Assembly: GCA_900551915.1 (NCBI GenBank)
Contig: URXT01000043.1
Location: forward strand, 1 to 14,583
Source of the DNA: an uncultured bacterium
GTDB taxonomy: Bacteria; Cyanobacteriota; Vampirovibrionia; Gastranaerophilales; Gastranaerophilaceae
Reading direction: 5' to 3'
DNA: 14,583 nucleotides
Shown: piece after piece, positions 14,061-14,583 of the stretch
How positions within the stretch are numbered: the first letter of the stretch is position 1
Layout: each line of letters starts with the position of its first letter
Translations under genes and position numbers: made by a program
Notes under the pieces: model-generated
The model's input: the letters and a program-made list of their open reading frames with translations, nothing else
The model's database searches: none
Told to the model about the DNA's origin: nothing

Positions 14061-14378
14061 ATGTTAAAATATATTCACTTTTTTTCCGTCCTAAAAAATA
14101 TGAATATGACAGAAGGCAAAAATTTAATATATCCCTCAGCTTCAAACCCTGTAAAAGCTGTTCAGGAAATAAAAAAACATCTTAAAAAGTCTGAAATTCA
14201 TGAGATAGAACTTGATTTATCTTCAATGAACATTCTTGATGCGGTTAAAGTTCTGGTTTTAACCTCTTCTTACCTTTATAAAAAATCACCGGAGGAAAAA
14301 TTGAGATTCAGATTTGTTTCTTCGGACATAGAAAATATTCTTTCGTCATTTTCTCTTACGAATTTGGAAATGGTATAA
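14061..14378 (+). CDS. Small STAS-like protein
   Basis: A 105-aa ORF; translation may begin instead at the in-frame ATGs 14100 or 14106, giving about 90 aa, since neither start has a clear ribosome binding site. The C-terminal two thirds (IHEIELDLSSMNILDAVKVL, then about 15 residues, L-R-F-R-F-V-S-S-D-I-E-N-I-L-S-S-F-S-L) follow the STAS-domain plan: a strand ending in D-L-S, a short loop with a D where many family members have the phosphorylatable D-S, a helix, another strand, and a helix ending at L-T-N-L. STAS proteins include anti-sigma antagonists and MlaB-type transporter partners. The fold call is by eye and modest. It is divergent from kdsD, and the 13-base palindrome-like AACATTT-A-AAATGTT (14051-14065) overlaps its first ATG. 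Confidence 0.6.
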   Translation: MLKYIHFFSVLKNMNMTEGKNLIYPSASNPVKAVQEIKKHLKKSEIHEIELDLSSMNILDAVKVLVLTSSYLYKKSPEEKLRFRFVSSDIENILSSFSLTNLEMV

Positions 14379-14391
14379 AATATGTTATAAT
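14364..14391 (+). promoter_or_regulatory. Extended -10 promoter before the poly-G gene
   Basis: TGTTATAAT (14383-14391) is a perfect extended -10. TTGGAA (14364-14369), 4 of 6 against the -35 consensus, lies 16 bases upstream of TATAAT. Transcription should start near 14398, giving about 34 bases of leader before the GTG start. Confidence 0.7.
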
Positions 14392-14431
14392 TAAAATGAA
14401 AATCTAAATAAACATAGAAAGGAGACTTGAT

Positions 14432-14583
14432 GTGACTAAAATGCAAACTATGATTGAATTTCAGGGGGGGGGGGGTAGCTTATAATCCAGCTCCTGTAAG
14501 GGTTTTCTCTAATTTTACGTGGTTGGGTTTATTGGTGTCGTTCATGGGAGATTTATTTTCTTTAAACAGCTCGCCAGCTCGCT
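14432..14583 (+). CDS. 5' part of an unidentified gene interrupted by a poly-G tract (phase-variable or artefact)
   Basis: A strong Shine-Dalgarno (AAAGGAG, 14418-14424) precedes GTG at 14432 by 7 bases. The product begins MTKMQTMIEFQ, then reads through 12 G as Gly and stops at TAA 14483-14485, only 17 codons long. If the tract had 11 or 14 G, translation would continue in the other frame (V-A-Y-N-P-A-P-V-R-V-F-S-N-F-T-W-L-G-L-L...) to the window end with no stop; with 10 or 13 G it would stop at once at TAG. M-I-E-F at the start recalls the first strand of many ABC ATPases, but the sequence past the tract does not look like one, so the join itself may be false. The gene is cut by the window end and its function cannot be named. 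Confidence 0.5.
14464..14475. repeat. Homopolymer of 12 G
   Basis: An uninterrupted run of 12 G sits 32 bases into an ORF in an AT-rich genome. It is the only such run in the window. Tracts like this slip in replication and are classical phase-variation switches, but poly-G is also a known artefact of two-colour sequencing and of contig ends. Confidence 0.95.

Noticed and set aside
14480..14581. Minus-strand open frame of 34 codons at the right end (ends ...TLTGAGL)
   Set aside because: Too short and cut by the edge, with no recognisable motif; kept only as a hint that the sequence right of the poly-G run may be joined wrongly.
1..14583. CRISPR arrays, tRNA/rRNA genes, insertion sequences, att sites
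   Set aside because: No regularly spaced repeats, cloverleaf-like sequences, transposase ORFs or flanking terminal repeats were seen on either strand.

Overview
The window looks like a piece of chromosome from an AT-rich, diderm (Gram-negative type) bacterium. My best guess is an uncultured gut or animal-associated member of the Gastranaerophilales (Vampirovibrionia/Melainabacteria, the non-photosynthetic sister group of Cyanobacteria). The basis is the low GC content, KDO-synthesis genes (so an LPS-type outer membrane), a type IV pseudopilin with a FTLAEVLITLGIIG helix start of the kind I associate with that group, and several hypothetical proteins that look lineage-specific. The taxonomic call is inference from style, not from a marker search. 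The window may be a whole contig, since both ends cut genes.

Layout. 1-240: 3' end of an HU-type DNA-binding protein and a strong terminator. 292-1074 (+): metallo-beta-lactamase-fold hydrolase, tail to tail with a pseudopilin (1077-1838, -). The pseudopilin is divergent from a small XRE regulator (1938-2162, +), and four TACGTAT boxes with 13/21/13 bp spacing lie between them. 2170-2902: promoter, structured leader, rpmI-rplT and terminator. 2921-3853 (-): DUF3137-type membrane protein with one more copy of the box upstream. 4006-4646 (+): a 59-aa Cys-rich ORF, a 120-aa membrane protein and a perfect 30-bp palindromic terminator. 4696-5268 (+): yajQ and terminator. 5304-5660 (-): panD.

5778-11131 (-) is the least familiar block. 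It is a tightly packed three-gene operon, transcribed from right to left: a 342-aa membrane protein, an 867-aa membrane protein that appears to be its diverged paralogue with a long helical insertion, and a cytosolic GH13 enzyme whose motifs resemble the GlgE maltosyltransferase group. Junctions are a 1-nt gap and an 8-nt overlap, so the products are probably made together. 11251-13989 (-) is an envelope/modified-nucleoside operon, kdsD-kdsC-queD-uppP.

14061-14583 (+): a small STAS-like protein, then a strong extended -10 promoter, a good ribosome binding site and a GTG-started ORF broken after 11 codons by a run of 12 G. With 11 or 14 G the ORF stays open to the window end. This is either a phase-variable switch or a contig-end artefact. 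It and the 5.4-kb paralogous membrane-protein/GH13 operon are the two places most worth a second look.
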